Origin: CAYHGX01 sp964356355
GTDB taxonomy: Bacteria > Patescibacteriota > Gracilibacteria > UBA1369 > LOWO2-01-FULL-3
Direction of reading: 5' to 3'
Assembly: GCA_964356355.1 (NCBI GenBank)
Contig: CAYHGX010000008.1
Span: 1-57,775 of the forward strand
DNA length: 57,775 bases
The stretch's first letter is position 1; the number at the start of each line of letters is the position of its first letter. The notes below the pieces were generated by a model, which saw only the letters and a program-made list of their open reading frames with translations, was not told the origin of the DNA and ran no database searches. Positions 31,979 through 40,277 of this stretch are shown piece after piece. The position numbers and the translations under genes were made by a program.

Positions 31979-32495
31979 GGAGATACTGGAAATTAAACCT
32001 TCTGTTGAAGAGGTGAGAGTAAAGAAGCGGACGCCTATATATGCGCTTCTAGACAATGTGAGGAGTCTACATAACGTAGGGGCGATTTTTAGGACGTCAG
32101 ACGGGGTGCTACTTGAGAAACTTTTTTTGTGTGGGATTACTGGGTGTCCACCGCGGAACGAAATTACCAAGACGGCCCTGGGGGCAGAGGAGGTAGTGCC
32201 GTGGGAGTACTCTACAGACGCAGTGGAGGTGCTGCGTGGGCTAAAAAGGCAGGGAGTAAAAATAGTGGCAGTAGAAATTGCTCATGAGAGTGTGCCGTAC
32301 GACGACGCGGAGTATGATTTTCCGATTTGCTTCGTGGTAGGGCACGAGGTGAAAGGCATTAATGATGAGGTAATGGAGTTGGTAGACATGAGTGTGCACG
32401 TGCCAATGTTGGGGCGGGCGAATTCGTTGAATGTGGCAACATGTTTTGGAATTATAGTGTATGATGCGTTAAGAAAACTAAGTCAAAATAAATGA
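31959..32495 (+). CDS. TrmH/SpoU-family RNA 2'-O-methyltransferase
   Basis: The 178-residue SPOUT protein has the three family motifs: motif 1 in N-V-R-S-L-H-N-V-G-A-I-F-R-T-S-D, motif 2 in F-V-V-G-H-E-V-K-G-I, and motif 3 in V-P-M-L-G-R-A-N-S-L-N-V-A-T. These form the knotted SAM site and supply the catalytic Arg and Asn. There is no N-terminal substrate-binding domain, as in TrmL/TrmH-like proteins, so the target may be tRNA or rRNA. It overlaps the FG-GAP gene by 20 bases and the next gene by 4. Confidence 0.93.
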   Translation: MKKLSHEEILEIKPSVEEVRVKKRTPIYALLDNVRSLHNVGAIFRTSDGVLLEKLFLCGITGCPPRNEITKTALGAEEVVPWEYSTDAVEVLRGLKRQGVKIVAVEIAHESVPYDDAEYDFPICFVVGHEVKGINDEVMELVDMSVHVPMLGRANSLNVATCFGIIVYDALRKLSQNK

Positions 32496-33484
32496 AGATG
32501 CGCTTCGTGTTTAGGTGGCTAAAAATCAGCATGCTGGTGATTGTTTTGGCGGCGGCTTTTACCTTCTGGTACTTCTTTATTGGGGTTTCGTCTAATCAAC
32601 CTGGTTCCTTTTACAATAGGAATAACAATGCAGTGTGGCTTGATCACACCTGGGTTGGTGAAAAGAAAAGTGATAAGGAGATTTTTGATCTAGTAGAGAC
32701 ATTTAAGAAACACGGAATAGGCACTGTTTTTGTGCATGCAGGGCCGTTGAAAAATGATGGAACAATCGATCCTGAAACCTATCGCTATGCGATTAGCTTT
32801 TTAGAGAAGGCTAGAAAATTCGGCATGGGCATTAAGTACGAGGCATGGCTAGGACAGATTCGAGGAAAAATTGACCTGGAAAATGTGGAGATTCGTCATA
32901 ATGTGACGAAACAGGCCCTGATCCTTTCTGAATTCATGGATTTTGACGGCATACACTTTGATATAGAGCCCGTTTGGGATGAAGATAGAGACTTTATCAA
33001 GTTATTGAAAGAAACGCGTGAAACGATCAATTCTAAGAAGAAAATCTCAGTGGCTTTAGCAGAGTTTATTCCTAAATCTCTAATCTCCGTGAGTAAATGG
33101 GCTCATGAGTTTGAAAACTTTAATAGTGAGGTGAATTACAAAAATGTAGCGCAATATGCAGATGAAATAGTAGTAATGACTTATGCGACCGGGTTTAAAC
33201 AAGAGTGGCTATACAGCTGGCTAGTCAAGGAACAGACAATCTGGGTGACCACTTTGCTTGATAAACGAAGCGTATTTGTAGGGATTCCGTCCTATGAAAA
33301 AAGCGAACATGACCCCGAATTCGATGAAAAGATTGAGAATATAGAAAGTGGACTTAAAGGCATAATTGATGGTCTGAATAATTTCCGCAGTAACGAAGAA
33401 AACTTTGAGGGCGTAGCGATTTATCCCTACTGGGAAATTAGTGATGAGGAGTGGACAACTTACGATAAATTATGGCTAAAATAG
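32492..33484 (+). CDS. GH18-like glycoside hydrolase, membrane-anchored
   Basis: The 330-residue protein has an N-terminal membrane helix or signal (about 11-31) and a TIM-barrel-like domain. The GH18 active-site pattern is present as F-D-G-I-H-F-D-I-E-P, with E159 as candidate acid and D157 two residues before it. Further matches are I-V-V-M-T-Y-A-T-G on a late strand and a final A-I-Y-P-Y-W-E-I. GH18 enzymes hydrolyse chitin-like or peptidoglycan-type GlcNAc polymers; some members are inactive lectins. It overlaps its neighbours by 4 bases upstream (with the TrmH-like gene) and 13 downstream (ybeY), so all are one operon. Confidence 0.82.
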   Translation: MKMRFVFRWLKISMLVIVLAAAFTFWYFFIGVSSNQPGSFYNRNNNAVWLDHTWVGEKKSDKEIFDLVETFKKHGIGTVFVHAGPLKNDGTIDPETYRYAISFLEKARKFGMGIKYEAWLGQIRGKIDLENVEIRHNVTKQALILSEFMDFDGIHFDIEPVWDEDRDFIKLLKETRETINSKKKISVALAEFIPKSLISVSKWAHEFENFNSEVNYKNVAQYADEIVVMTYATGFKQEWLYSWLVKEQTIWVTTLLDKRSVFVGIPSYEKSEHDPEFDEKIENIESGLKGIIDGLNNFRSNEENFEGVAIYPYWEISDEEWTTYDKLWLK

Positions 33485-33927
33485 AACTACTTTTTCATAG
33501 TGAGGTGGAGGAGCCCGTGGAGGAGCGAGTTTTTGTGAGGGTTTTTAAAAGGTTTAAGGAGGCGATGGGGGAGAGGATTGAGGAGTACCTGGGAGAGAGG
33601 AGTGGAGTGGTGAACCTGATCATTGTAGATGACCAGAAAATTCACCAGATCAACAAACAGTACAGGCAGAAAAACAAGCCGACGGATGTGATTTCTTTTG
33701 CCTATATGGAGAGCATCGAGTGGGCGGAGGAGGGCGAGGTGGCAGCGGGGGACATATTTATTTCACTGGGTACGGCGAAAAGGCAAGCGATGGAACATGG
33801 GCACAGCTTGGAGCGCGAGCTAGAGATCCTATTTGTGCACGGCCTTTTGCACCTTTTTGGCTTCGATCACAACAACGACGAAGAGGAGGAGGAGATGGAG
33901 GGCTGGGCGGGGCGGGTGCTGGGGTAG
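33472..33927 (+). CDS. ybeY: Endoribonuclease YbeY
   Basis: YbeY is a zinc endoribonuclease acting in 16S rRNA 3'-end maturation and ribosome quality control. The metal motif H-x3-H-x5-H is intact at H123, H127 and H133 (H-G-L-L-H-L-F-G-F-D-H). N-terminal to it is Y-R-Q-K-N-K-P-T-D-V-I-S-F, the other family signature. At 151 residues it is normal length. It begins 13 bases inside the GH18-like gene. The acidic stretch E-E-E-E-E after the motif is a local oddity. End of the operon. Confidence 0.95.
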   Translation: MAKIELLFHSEVEEPVEERVFVRVFKRFKEAMGERIEEYLGERSGVVNLIIVDDQKIHQINKQYRQKNKPTDVISFAYMESIEWAEEGEVAAGDIFISLGTAKRQAMEHGHSLERELEILFVHGLLHLFGFDHNNDEEEEEMEGWAGRVLG

Positions 33928-33962
33928 AGTTAATGTTGATCTGCTCCAAACTAGTGCTATAT

Positions 33963-34038
33963 AAAAAGAGCCCATTTAGTGTCTTTTCCTTAGACTCTTG
34001 CCAACCGATGGAAGGGAACATCTAAGGCACTAAATGGG
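33963..34038 (-). terminator. Long interrupted hairpin, minus-strand terminator
   Basis: Outer arms at 33971-33981 and 34028-34038 (11 bp, perfect) and inner arms at 33988-33994 and 34021-34027 (7 bp) enclose a ~26-base loop, with a 6-base bulge on one side. On the minus strand the structure runs into CTC-TTTTT-AT, so it can terminate the 34121-35386 gene. It may also slow plus-strand transcripts leaving ybeY. The size is unusual for a simple terminator. Confidence 0.6.
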
Positions 34039-34120
34039 ACTTATCTTACGGTCTTATTTCACCATGAGAGGAGCTCTGTTTGCTAGTAAAAATCAGACTA
34101 TAATTGTAAAACTTGAAATC

Positions 34121-35386
34121 TTAGTCAGTTCTGGCTTCAAATTTGAAGCAGAACCAGGGGTAAGCATAGCCATCCATTGAGTTTATTGAGGTGCCAACTT
34201 CTGTAACTCTTACCGGCCTGCCATATAAGGTGCTCAAATATGCATCATAGTAGCGAGCAGATTTTTTAACGGCTCCACTAGCTTCAGCTGTCTCGTAAGC
34301 TGCTTTAAATTGAGTTTCGCTAAATACGGAAGTCAATCGATCGGCGTATTCAAGTTCAGAGCCTTCCTCTGGGCCTCCAAAAATCACCTGTTCTCCTTTA
34401 TATGGCCAATTGCGCCAATTTGGATTTAGAAGTAACTCATGATCGGGATCGTCTGTGGCAGAAAGTTTCATTTCCCTTTCTCCACGTAAGTGACTACTTA
34501 TTTCATCTTTATCGACATAAGTTGCTTTTCGATAACTATCGTGAATTTGACGTGCTTCTTTTTTGGAGAAATTAAGCTCTTCAAAAAGAACGGAAACTAA
34601 TCGTGCGGAGTCTTCTCTCGAGATATATTGCTCGTGATTACCTATTGAATAGTTCACTCCATCCATCAGGCCTAAATAAAAGCCTAAATTATAAACTTCA
34701 GGATTGTTTGCCGCTCTGCCAGTTTTACTAAAGGAGCGAGCCGCCTTAATGCATTGATATATACTTGTGACATTTTGCTTAATTACAAAGGCCTTACGTG
34801 ACTCTGGATTATCGATTTCGTCACCTATCAGTTCGCCAACAAGCTTGGCGGTTTTAGATGGGTAGGAATGGTAGCCGTCGATTTTCCCTAGTTTGGCTAT
34901 TAACTCCGGGTCAGCTTCGGCTAGGGCAGGGACAACACTTCTAATTTGCGAACCGGCATCAATGGCCTCACCGGGAAGTGCATTTTCTTGTAGCGAAGCA
35001 GTGGGTGATGGATTAGCAATCGCTTCACAGAAGGCAAACTGAGACCGTGGATGCCTTAATTTTAACTCTACCCCGGTAAGGCCACTTCCGAATTTGCGAT
35101 AGCCCATAATTAGACCATGGAAATCAACCGTGAGCGGTTGAATATCATAACCAAAGTGCTTACCTGCAAGCATTTCGTATCTTTCTTCTCCAACCATGAA
35201 GGCACCTTGGCTGCGAAGCCTTTCCTGAATGACAAGAGCGAGCCTTTCTGCTTCTGCGCGAGCAAGTTCAGACTCAGTAGAAGGTGTAGTACCAAAAGCA
35301 TCGTATGCTGCCGCTGCATCTTTGAAGGCTGATAATAAAGCATTATTGTCCAGTGTTTCTGGGGATGGGGGACCAATATGATCCAT
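34121..35386 (-). CDS. Large hypothetical protein, unknown
   Basis: This 421-residue protein is not recognised. It lacks a signal peptide or membrane segment and seems soluble, with an Ala/Glu-rich N-terminal helix region (about 10-60). Beta-like stretches with H-F-G-Y-D-I-Q-P and G-V-E-L-K-L-R-H-P-R-S follow, then helical segments, and an aromatic end (G-Y-A-Y-P-W-F-C-F-K-F-E-A-R). The codons and length are consistent with a true gene. It has its own terminator. A C10 homopolymer (G10 on the coding strand) lies 32 bases upstream of its ATG, a candidate for phase variation. Confidence 0.82.
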   Translation of the reverse strand: MDHIGPPSPETLDNNALLSAFKDAAAAYDAFGTTPSTESELARAEAERLALVIQERLRSQGAFMVGEERYEMLAGKHFGYDIQPLTVDFHGLIMGYRKFGSGLTGVELKLRHPRSQFAFCEAIANPSPTASLQENALPGEAIDAGSQIRSVVPALAEADPELIAKLGKIDGYHSYPSKTAKLVGELIGDEIDNPESRKAFVIKQNVTSIYQCIKAARSFSKTGRAANNPEVYNLGFYLGLMDGVNYSIGNHEQYISREDSARLVSVLFEELNFSKKEARQIHDSYRKATYVDKDEISSHLRGEREMKLSATDDPDHELLLNPNWRNWPYKGEQVIFGGPEEGSELEYADRLTSVFSETQFKAAYETAEASGAVKKSARYYDAYLSTLYGRPVRVTEVGTSINSMDGYAYPWFCFKFEARTD

Positions 35387-35417
35387 ATCATTTTAATTAA
35401 AAATAGCACACACCATA

Positions 35418-35427
35418 CCCCCCCCCC
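35418..35427. repeat. Poly-C tract (C10; G10 on minus strand)
   Basis: Ten consecutive C at 35418-35427, 32 bases upstream of the minus-strand ATG at 35386. Such tracts are prone to slipped-strand length change, and the position fits promoter spacing or a 5' leader. Assembly error is also common at such runs. Confidence 0.85.
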
Positions 35428-35530
35428 GTGATTTCGTCAAGTTCTGAAAACTAAAAAATACTTGCCTTACAGAAGCCATGACTGAGCGGAATTCCCGCCC
35501 CGGGGCGGCCAAGAAACTGGGAAATTTGGG

Positions 35531-35905
35531 CTAGAATAAATCATCGACGTCTACCACGAGCCAGTCGGTGTGGCCGTCTTCGCGGCGCTTGAGGATCATT
35601 TTGATGCGGGGAGGGTTGATGGCTTCGAGATGCTTGTGCTTGCCGGCACCGCCGATCCTTTGGGTTTCAGTTTTGCGAATAAGCATGAATTCCATTTTAC
35701 CGATCTGAAATTTCACTATTCTTTCGAGGCCAATTTCGTATTCCTCGGCGCCAATATCATCATAAAGTGCACATTCCTCATCTTCGGTGATTTCACCGCC
35801 TGCTGATTCAATTTTGTCTAAAAACTCGTCGAAAGCATCATCTTGGAGAGAGCTGCGGGTTTCGTCGATTTCGTGCATTGCTGGTTTTTTGCCTCCGACT
35901 CCCAT
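35531..35905 (-). CDS. Small acidic hypothetical protein
   Basis: The 124-residue protein is not recognised. The N-terminal half is very acidic (D-E-F-L-D-K-I-E-S-A-G-G-E-I-T-E-D-E-E, D-D-I-G-A-E-E-Y-E-I-G). The C-terminal half is a small beta-rich basic domain (F-Q-I-G-K-M-E-F-M-L-I-R-K, I-K-M-I-L-K-R-R-E-D-G-H-T-D-W-L-V-V-D-V-D-D-L). The acidic segment followed by a basic sheet suggests a nucleic-acid or protein binder; this is a guess. A Met at 35878 is an alternative start. It is divergent from the methyltransferase gene, with a GC-rich palindrome (35495-35508) just beyond its end. Confidence 0.7.
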   Translation of the reverse strand: MGVGGKKPAMHEIDETRSSLQDDAFDEFLDKIESAGGEITEDEECALYDDIGAEEYEIGLERIVKFQIGKMEFMLIRKTETQRIGGAGKHKHLEAINPPRIKMILKRREDGHTDWLVVDVDDLF

Positions 35906-35947
35906 AAGTGTGATGGTTATTATGTAAAAGTATTATATACTACGCCC

Positions 35948-36583
35948 ATGAGTTTTAAAGGTAAAAGTGGGAAATCCAATGTGCATGACGCAAAAAGCGG
36001 CTATGATCTGTATGCACCTTTCTATGATGGTGACTTCAAATATTTAAACGGCTTTGAGAAGGACTACTTATTTACGATTATCGGGGATATCAAGGGGAAG
36101 AAAGTGCTAGATATTGGCTGTGGAAGCGGAAGACTTATTGGTGAGCTGAGGCTTTTTGGGGCGGAGGTGACGGCGTGCGATATTTCGCCAGAAATGGTGA
36201 AAAGAACGCAGCAGAAGTTTCCGAATATTAAGGTAGTGGAGGGAGATATCGAGGCTTTACCATTTAAGGATGGACAGTTTGACATGGTGATTGCAACCTT
36301 TGTAATCGTGCACTTGAGGGAGTTGCAGAAGGCGTTTGATGAGGTATATAGGGTGTTGAAAAAGGGCGGGAGATTTGCATTAACGAATATCAACCAAAGA
36401 AAGGCGCCGAAGCTGAAAGTGGGTAAGGATGGGAAGTTTCAAGAAATTGTAATTACCTCTTTTTATCATCGGCCGCAGGATGTGGTGGCGACGTTGGAGG
36501 ATAGCTTTTTTGAGCTAGAAAAGGAGGAGTTTGTGTATGAGGACACTGTGTGGATTAATCATATTTTGAGGGCGAAAAAGTAA
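35948..36583 (+). CDS. Class I SAM-dependent methyltransferase
   Basis: The 211-residue protein has a UbiE/Methyltransf_11-type Rossmann fold: motif I V-L-D-I-G-C-G-S-G-R-L, an acidic end to strand 2 (V-T-A-C-D-I-S), motif II-like V-E-G-D-I-E-A-L-P-F-K-D-G-Q-F-D-M-V-I-A and E-V-Y-R-V-L-K-K-G-G-R-F. The substrate is unknown; members methylate quinones, sterols, small molecules or tRNA precursors. I start at the ATG at 35948. An upstream in-frame ATG (35843) lies inside the divergent gene and adds a sequence that does not resemble the family. The N-terminal Y-D-L-Y-A-P-F-Y-D fits the chosen start. Confidence 0.9.
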   Translation: MSFKGKSGKSNVHDAKSGYDLYAPFYDGDFKYLNGFEKDYLFTIIGDIKGKKVLDIGCGSGRLIGELRLFGAEVTACDISPEMVKRTQQKFPNIKVVEGDIEALPFKDGQFDMVIATFVIVHLRELQKAFDEVYRVLKKGGRFALTNINQRKAPKLKVGKDGKFQEIVITSFYHRPQDVVATLEDSFFELEKEEFVYEDTVWINHILRAKK

Positions 36584-36666
36584 CCTGGGAGGCCCAGATT
36601 ACTTTGACTCATCACTCATAAATGGGTTAGTATTTTTTGGTGAAGATTATTATTTAAGAAAGGTTT

Positions 36667-37674
36667 ATGAAAAGATTTACTTGGGTAAAGGGCTTGGCAC
36701 TAGTGATGGTGACTGCGGTAGCTCTAACAGGTTGTTCAAAGGCGAAGGAACCAGCTAAGGCTCCAGAGGTTGTAGTGAAAGAGGCGATGCAAACTATGTC
36801 TGCAGCCAAGGTGATGAGCATGGTGATGACTGCTGATGTAAACGTGAAGGCTATCGATAAGGTGAAGACTGGCTTTGAGACGGCACATTTTAGTGGGAAA
36901 TTTGATTTGGGTTTTGATATGAACGATGCAAAAACTCCAAAGATGAGCCTGAAAATGGAGGGCAAAGGAGCACAAGATAAGGACAAGGAGGACTCTGCCT
37001 CTGGTGAGTTGATACTGCTTGGCAATACTTTGTATGCATCTTTAACTAACATGAGTGATTTCAAAGGATCCGTACCGGTGGCTATTGTGCAGCCATATTT
37101 CGGTAAATGGTGGAGCGTGGCTGTGCCTGAAGAATTCACTAAAGATCTCTCTGTTTATTCTAAGGACGAAAAGGATTTGACTCCTGAGGAAAAGAAAATG
37201 AAGGATCTTTATAATGGGAAAAATCTATTCAAAAACGTGAAATACCAAGGAGGGGAGAAAGTAGAGGATGTAGATACTTATGTTTATTCTGCAGAACTTG
37301 ATAAGGAGGAATTGAAAAAGTTGATCGTGGAAATGTCTAAGGCACAGGGACAGGAACTAAGTGCCGATGAATTGAAGAAAATGGATGAGAGCTGGAACAC
37401 TCTTACTTTTGCAGGCAAACTTTATGTGAGCCAGAAGGATATGAGTATGAAGAAAATTGGAGTAAATATTGAACTTAAAGATTTGGAAGGTGCTGATGTA
37501 GATATGGATTTGGCCTTTGTATACAACAGCCTTGGCGGTGCGGTGGCTATTGAAGCGCCAAAAGATGCAACACCATTTGATTTGGGAGCGTTGCTTGGAG
37601 GAATGGGGGGAACTCCTACCCTGGACCCAGCTTTAGCTGAGCCAGACTCAATTCCGGTGACACCTGCGGACTAG
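36667..37674 (+). CDS. Lipoprotein, LolA/LppX-like?
   Basis: The 335-residue protein has a lipoprotein signal with lipobox A-L-T-G-C (C23). The mature part begins with helices (V-V-V-K-E-A-M-Q-T-M) and is beta-rich, with alternating strands such as F-D-L-G-F-D-M and D-M-S-M-K-K-I-G-V-N-I-E-L. The layout resembles the half-barrel LppX/LprG/LolA group that carries lipids, or DUF6612-like proteins. It has an AAGAAAGG Shine-Dalgarno 3 bases before the ATG, unusual in this window. Single gene between the methyltransferase and the convergent radical SAM gene. Function unknown. Confidence 0.82.
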   Translation: MKRFTWVKGLALVMVTAVALTGCSKAKEPAKAPEVVVKEAMQTMSAAKVMSMVMTADVNVKAIDKVKTGFETAHFSGKFDLGFDMNDAKTPKMSLKMEGKGAQDKDKEDSASGELILLGNTLYASLTNMSDFKGSVPVAIVQPYFGKWWSVAVPEEFTKDLSVYSKDEKDLTPEEKKMKDLYNGKNLFKNVKYQGGEKVEDVDTYVYSAELDKEELKKLIVEMSKAQGQELSADELKKMDESWNTLTFAGKLYVSQKDMSMKKIGVNIELKDLEGADVDMDLAFVYNSLGGAVAIEAPKDATPFDLGALLGGMGGTPTLDPALAEPDSIPVTPAD

Positions 37675-37695
37675 ACATGAGGGGCGTGGTGCTGA

Positions 37696-38778
37696 CTAAT
37701 CGAAGTTGTGAGTTTTACCCTTAAAGTCGCGGAAAGAGCTGGAGACATAGTCCCAGCTTTTTCCTTCTGGGACGACAACTTTGCCGTGGCCATGGCCGAC
37801 GTCGATAATAAAGCGGGCGGTGGCGGAGATGCCGGAGAGGCGCGAGCGCAGCGAGCGCCATATCTTCAAGGCCTTAGCTTTGGGAACAGTGAAATGCTTG
37901 GCCCAGTAGACGGGATCATTATGGAGAAGATAATAGGGGCGGATGCCCTCTTTGGTGAGGGTGGTGAAGAGTTCATGCAGAGTATCGGCGTTGTCGTTTA
38001 CGCCTTTAAGGAAAACAGTTTGGCTGAGAATAGTGGCGTGGGATTTTTTACGGAAGCTTTCGAGAACTTTCAAGGCCTCTGGCGTGAGCTCGGCCGGGTG
38101 ATTGACGTGAAGCATGAGGTAAGGATTTTTAAGCTGTGAGAGAAGCTTAAAATGCCACTGCTCGATACGCGCAGGGTCGTGGATAGGCAGGCGAGTGCCG
38201 AGGCGGACGATATCGAGGTGGCCCTGCCGCTGCAAAGCGGCGAGATTGGTAATGAGATCCGTGAGGTAAGCTTGTGGAGCTATTAGTGGATCACCGCCGG
38301 AGATAATAACTTCGTTGATTTCTTTATGGTCCCTAATGAGCTGATAAATTTTTTGAAGATCATCTTGGCTGAGAAGTAGACGATGAGCAATTGCCCCTTT
38401 AGTTTGTGGCTTAGCACCAACCGGGAGACCGACTTCGCGACCGCGTGTGCAAAAGCGACAGTAGGTAGCGCAGCTGCGCGTAGCCGTGAGCAGGATGCGC
38501 CCATAGGCCGTAACTTCACCCTTCTTGTTGATTTTGCCGCGATATTTATAGATGGCACCTGGAGTAATTTCATAGGAATCTTCATTCAATGGATCGAGGC
38601 CAATTTTTGAGAAGCGCGATTCGGGCTTTGTTTGTGCAACAAATTGCAAACCGATGGGGCCTTTTGCTCCGCCGGTACGTTCGATGAGCTTTAACAAGTA
38701 GGGGGAAACAACTTCTGGCAGCCCACCATGCGGGAGACTAGCCTTAAGGCCGCGGGGTTTTAAGTTTTGGGTAACCAT
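37696..38778 (-). CDS. KamA-family radical SAM protein (lysine 2,3-aminomutase-like)
   Basis: The 360-residue protein has the radical SAM cluster C-x3-C-x2-C at C103, C107 and C110 (C-A-T-Y-C-R-F-C). The D-V-G-H-G-H-G-K segment near the C-terminus places K333 as the PLP-binding lysine of lysine 2,3-aminomutase. KamA-type enzymes exchange the alpha- and beta-amino positions of L-lysine; the bacterial EpmB homologue acts with EpmA on EF-P. The length is shorter than clostridial KamA and closer to EpmB. The gene starts 35 bases inside the 3' end of the MEMO-domain gene. Target unknown. Confidence 0.92.
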   Translation of the reverse strand: MVTQNLKPRGLKASLPHGGLPEVVSPYLLKLIERTGGAKGPIGLQFVAQTKPESRFSKIGLDPLNEDSYEITPGAIYKYRGKINKKGEVTAYGRILLTATRSCATYCRFCTRGREVGLPVGAKPQTKGAIAHRLLLSQDDLQKIYQLIRDHKEINEVIISGGDPLIAPQAYLTDLITNLAALQRQGHLDIVRLGTRLPIHDPARIEQWHFKLLSQLKNPYLMLHVNHPAELTPEALKVLESFRKKSHATILSQTVFLKGVNDNADTLHELFTTLTKEGIRPYYLLHNDPVYWAKHFTVPKAKALKIWRSLRSRLSGISATARFIIDVGHGHGKVVVPEGKSWDYVSSSFRDFKGKTHNFD

Positions 38779-40273
38779 TATTTATCTCGATAGGGAAAGT
38801 GAATAGTTCCGGACCATTGGGAGTGAGCGCAATTTCCAAAATTGTGCCGTCGGACTTTTGTACGGAGGGATCAGTAATAAAATCCCCCAGTGAATAGGCC
38901 AGAATTTTGCCGTTCAATTGATCAATTGGCAATGTTTCTTTAATACCACGTCCAACGAAAATATCGGCTCCTGCAGCTAAAAAATCTTGAGCTAGCTGTT
39001 TTTTATCCGGTGTAAACTGTGAATCGGAATAATAAAAAAGGAGATAAATATAATCGGCTTTTAGTGATTTTTGTTGTCGAATGAGGGCAAGCTGCTCAGT
39101 GAGTGAGGAGTTTGAATTGTTTTGATCTAAGTGGCAGAAGCTTATCTTTAAGCCATTTTTCTCTTTGAGAGTGCAGGTGTTGTGAGACATGTCGAAGGCA
39201 AGGAAGTTGGCCCCAACAAGAAAGCGATCCTCTTGGCCCCGGATATCGCGAAGAAATGGACTGATTTCTAAATTTGGCGTAGCTGCATTGATATTCCAGT
39301 GATAGTTGTCATATAGACCGAGAGTGGAAGTGATGGTTGCGCCAGCGACTGGCTGAACGGCGGTGGGAGCAGTATTTCCAACCGAGAAAATAGTAACGGA
39401 CTTTTCGGGCTCCTTTTCGCCCTTGAAGAAACCAATAAATTGATGACTGGTAGTGGAGTCTATGCGCTCTGTATGGTAATCTTGATTATTGGTATGCATA
39501 AATCGCGGAACCTTTTGGGCACCTCTTAATTCTGAGAAATGGGCAATAGCTGAGATAGAAGGAGGAGAGTCGATTTCTAAATTATAGATATTGTCGTAGT
39601 CGAAATTTTTAATAGTTGCGTAGGAGGTGATGTCGTGAAAATTGGCGCCTTCAATCGGAATATAATGAGAAAAATCAACACTTGCTATCACTAAAGCATC
39701 TTCGGGAAGGCTTTCATTGAGCCATTTGGCGAGCTCAACTGTTTCTTCAGGTGTAGTTTCCCATTTGAGAGCAATTGGGACAAAAGTGGTTTTCGGAAAA
39801 AATTTTTTAATGAATGGTGCGTGGTTAAAAAGGCCATGCTCCTTGATAAAAGTGTCATCCTTGGCAACTGAGATGCCATCCTTGATCATCTTGTTGATCA
39901 GCTCTGAATTGAGAGGTAAAACACCGTTTACGGTTTCGTAGCTGCAACCTTTACAAACTTGAACATCGGGATCTCCATTTTGATAATGATTGGGGCTAAT
40001 TACCACTACTACTGAAGGATCGGTAACTTTGGTTAAACCCTTATAAAACTTGGCAAGTTCCTGTCCGACGATCATGTGATGAGGAAGAATTACTGCTGCG
40101 GGCTTTTCCAAAAAATTGATCGCTGGATCGGCGTTGAAAATGTGATTCCACATTAAAACATCGCCGGGGTAAATCGACTCCACTACGACAACGGGATTCT
40201 TAGTGCAGGAAGCCAAAAACTGGGTGCATCCAAAGAGGACGACACCCAGTAAAATTGTTTTTAAAATTTTCAT
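38744..40273 (-). CDS. Lipoprotein with MEMO domain and C-terminal CapA-like domain
   Basis: From Met 40273 the protein is 509 residues, with lipobox L-A-S-C (C23). Residues about 70-280 match the AmmeMemoRadiSam system protein B (MEMO) family: A-V-I-L-P-H-H, V-V-I-S-P-N-H-Y, N-H-A-P-F, S-V-D-F-S-H. A second part (about 300-500) ends with A-A-G-A-D-I-F-V-G-R-G, L-N-G-K-I-L-A-Y-S-L-G-D-F, like the CapA/PgsA polyglutamate-type metallophosphatase end. The family of MEMO domains resembles dioxygenases with three His ligands. An ATG at 40318 would put 15 extra residues before the signal and overlap the upstream gene. It overlaps the KamA gene by 35 bases. Confidence 0.85.
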   Translation of the reverse strand: MKILKTILLGVVLFGCTQFLASCTKNPVVVVESIYPGDVLMWNHIFNADPAINFLEKPAAVILPHHMIVGQELAKFYKGLTKVTDPSVVVVISPNHYQNGDPDVQVCKGCSYETVNGVLPLNSELINKMIKDGISVAKDDTFIKEHGLFNHAPFIKKFFPKTTFVPIALKWETTPEETVELAKWLNESLPEDALVIASVDFSHYIPIEGANFHDITSYATIKNFDYDNIYNLEIDSPPSISAIAHFSELRGAQKVPRFMHTNNQDYHTERIDSTTSHQFIGFFKGEKEPEKSVTIFSVGNTAPTAVQPVAGATITSTLGLYDNYHWNINAATPNLEISPFLRDIRGQEDRFLVGANFLAFDMSHNTCTLKEKNGLKISFCHLDQNNSNSSLTEQLALIRQQKSLKADYIYLLFYYSDSQFTPDKKQLAQDFLAAGADIFVGRGIKETLPIDQLNGKILAYSLGDFITDPSVQKSDGTILEIALTPNGPELFTFPIEINNGYPKLKTPRP

Positions 40274-40277
40274 TCGC

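Noticed and set aside
33720..34025. Frames over the ybeY end on both strands
   Set aside because: They are shadows of ybeY in other frames with low-complexity composition.
35495..35508. Perfect 14-bp GC palindrome CCGCCCCGGGGCGG
   Set aside because: No loop and no T-run on either strand, so it is not a terminator; it does not recur in places I could see. Left as a chance or local structure.
37696..40273. Canonical AmmeMemoRadiSam system
   Set aside because: The radical SAM protein is KamA-type with a PLP lysine, and no AMMECR1 gene is present in the window.
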